Assembly: GCA_963082875.1 (NCBI GenBank)
Contig: OY720097.1
Span: 248,001 to 312,000, forward strand
Source of the DNA: Corella eumyota
Taxonomy: Eukaryota; Chordata; Ascidiacea; Phlebobranchia; Corellidae
DNA: 64,000 bases
Reading direction: 5' to 3'
In this document: one piece after another, positions 62,395 to 64,000 of the stretch
Numbering within the stretch: the stretch's first letter is position 1
Layout of the letters: each line of letters opens with the position of its first letter
The notes under the pieces: generated by a model
The model's database searches: none
What the model was told of the DNA's origin: nothing
The model's input: the letters and a program-made list of their open reading frames with translations, nothing else
Translations under genes and position numbers: made by a program

Positions 62395-62575
62395 AAAATA
62401 CTCCAACTCTGTACCAGACCTAATTACTTCTGCCAGACTTCAACGCAGCTGCCACGACCCGTATGGCAATGCGACCTGCCCTCGGTTAATCAATACAGCA
62501 TCGGCGTCGAACAATGCCGGGCGACGCGATGGCTTTATGACGTCATATAAAGATCACAATTAAACCACAATTTTT
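62395..62575 (+). other. Exon-like ORF of uncertain status
   Basis: A GC-richer patch follows an AG at 62,394 and is open in frame (KYSNSVPDLITSARLQRSCH onward) to a stop near 62,563. A second frame is also open. A possible donor GTATGG lies at 62,460. No homology is recognised, so coding is doubtful. Confidence 0.25.
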
Positions 62576-62776
62576 TCGCGGATATTAAGCGAAATAATTA
62601 GCAATTATTAATTTCTAATTTAAAAATTTTTAATTATTTTTATTTATTTTAAATATTTTTATTAAAATTCGACGCCATTGATTAGTTTTGCAAATCCGCC
62701 AAGCAGGCGGTCCGATCAATAGAACAATACGTTCTTATGACGTCATTATCACCTTTACTGTTCAATCATATTTTAG

Positions 62777-62906
62777 GATTATTGGACCAACGTCGATGCC
62801 GCCGATGAGCAATTATGACGTAACAAACGCTGTGCTGTTAACACTTCCGGTCCAAAAGTCAAACGAATTCAAATCTCGGTCCAAAAAAATTTTTGACAAA
62901 AACTAA
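62777..62906 (+). other. Possible terminal exon, plus strand
   Basis: After CATATTTTAG the frame RIIGPTSMPPMSNYDVTNAV runs to a TAA at 62,906, with a basic tail (KSRSKKIFDKN). It could belong with the ORF at 62,395. No family is recognised. Confidence 0.3.
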
Positions 62907-63259
62907 AATTTTATTTCATAGTTGGGGAATTCCCGATTATAGAAGTGCACCGACGACTTAATGACGTCATAACCGAACAATCAAGAAACAAACAACAAAC
63001 AATAAATAATAATTTACAATTGTGAAACTTGAATCCAGGCCTATTGTGACGTAATAATCTACGTCCGTTTGGTTATAACAAAGAACATACAATTAAATTA
63101 ACTGTGACGTAATCACAAACCGACTACGTCAAAGTTTTACAATAAAATCCGGTTAATAAGAAGACAAAATAAAGAAAATGACGTCACAAAATTGTGACGT
63201 AACAGTTACTAAAACACGTCTCCTTGAGCTTTTAGATTCTACTTATGACGTCACAACGC
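62907..63259. other. Intergenic with dense TGACGT sites
   Basis: No gene seen; about six TGACGTCA/TGACGTAA sites lie in 350 bp. Confidence 0.4.
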
Positions 63260-63743
63260 TTAACTGATGACGCAGGACTCGATCGATTCCTTCATCGCAT
63301 TCTTCTTCTTCGGTTCAGAAACACTTTGATCTTTCGGAAGATATCGAGTTCCAACTCTCCTCTTTTCCAACTCCGCGAGTCGGTGAGCGATGATCAGATG
63401 TTGCTCCTTGTAGTCCGAAGATCTGAAGACAATGGGTACATTGTTAAGCATTCTTTACTATTGTGACGTAAGCAAAATATATTTTTAATAAAAAATCGGT
63501 TTTATTAATTTTTGGCCAGCTTTAAATTTAGGTAAAAATGCTAGTGACGTCACATATTGCAACAATGACGTCACAAATTACATAATTACAAATAAATGAC
63601 GTCACTTACGTGGTCGGAATGTTCTTCTGGTTTCTTTTTTGTTCGCGAACGAATCGATATTCGTCGATGGGCATCGAGTTCTTCCACGCCACCAACGTTC
63701 TAGATCTCGGGTTGGTGTGATGTGATGACGTACCCAGTCGCAT
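63260..63743 (-). CDS. Small basic protein of unknown function
   Basis: Two exons, 63743-63610 and 63422-63260, give 98 residues: MRLGTSSHHTNPRSRTLVAW at the start, a charged helical stretch (KEQHLIIAHRLAELEKRR) in exon 2, then KDQSVSEPKKK. GT/AG borders and phases agree. Base composition in the exons is clearly higher in GC than the flanks, which supports coding. No signal peptide or membrane segment. The ATG lies ten bases after a CAG, and the frame is open upstream to it, so a further 5' exon beyond the window is possible. Family not recognised. Confidence 0.6.
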
Positions 63744-64000
63744 CTTGATCAATCTGTGACGTCACAATAGGTTAATTTTGATTTTAAAAAAAGTTTTTTT
63801 TAGGCATGATTACGTCAAAAAAGTGCAAAAAAATGACGTCACAAGTTAAACAGCACAATGACGTCACAAATTCAACAGCACGGTGACGTCAGAAGAATTT
63901 TAATGACGTCAGAAACTTAATCTTGTGATATATAAATTTTAACAATAATGGCGTCACGAACAATGACGTCACAATCAATATCTTGTGAGGTACAAATTTT
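63744..64000. repeat. TGACGTCA-dense edge of the window
   Basis: Eight or so TGACGTCA-type palindromes in about 250 bp, some in loosely repeated contexts (AATGACGTCACAA, then CAGCAC). No gene is seen before the window ends. Confidence 0.4.

Noticed and set aside
1-64000. Each TGACGTCA as a functional CRE
   Set aside because: They are far too many and fall in exons, introns and repeats alike; only those in the conserved TPR promoters are noted as possible.
1-64000. Retroviral, LTR, Polinton-like or LINE elements
   Set aside because: I saw no reverse transcriptase, integrase, capsid, envelope or polymerase-like frame and no LTR pair.

Overview
The window reads as an AT-rich, intron-dense chordate chromosome, most like a tunicate of the Ciona type. 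The grounds are compact genes with many short introns, conserved animal genes in tight order, scattered tRNA-derived SINEs, a very frequent TGACGTCA palindrome, and regions where CpG has or has not decayed. The species call is inference; no search could be run.

Layout. (1) 1-8,364: four head-to-tail copies, minus strand, of a five-exon gene for a 374-residue protein with a TPR-like C-terminus; two more copies lie on the plus strand at 34,978-36,752 and 37,581-39,225. (2) 9,850-17,414, plus: an intact 14-exon gene for a 917-residue secreted protein with two trefoil domains, eight thrombospondin type-1 repeats, a Thr-rich linker and a vWA-like domain. (3) about 16,480-26,760: a satellite with a 312-bp unit, each unit bearing a GTCACGTGAC palindrome. 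It fills the gap between two convergent genes and reaches into the last intron of both. (4) 25,972-30,931, minus: SLC30A9 (ZnT9), 9 exons. (5) 31,577-33,531, minus: BORCS5, with a hAT-type MITE in its second intron. (6) 39,835-43,746, plus: a FAM47-family gene, 11 exons. (7) 44,214-56,322, minus: an INPP4-type phosphoinositide 4-phosphatase of about 25 exons with an N-terminal PH domain, a C2 domain and a C-terminal CKSAKDR active site. (8) 56,670-61,467, minus: a 12-exon gene not recognised by name, whose product carries two segments resembling RFX-type winged helices. (9) 62,395-62,906: exon-like plus-strand ORFs of doubtful status. (10) 63,260-63,743, minus: a two-exon gene for a 98-residue unknown protein.

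All multi-exon models were joined by hand from GT/AG sites, and exon phases add up to intact frames. The conserved genes do not form a pathway: SLC30A9 is a mitochondrial zinc transporter, BORCS5 a lysosome-positioning subunit, INPP4 a lipid phosphatase. The most striking features are the E-box satellite spanning two genes, the contrast between CpG-intact flanks and a CpG-decayed, SINE-rich middle (about 27-55 kb), a clean intron loss in one TPR paralogue, a minisatellite that copies a splice donor, and the RFX-like gene.
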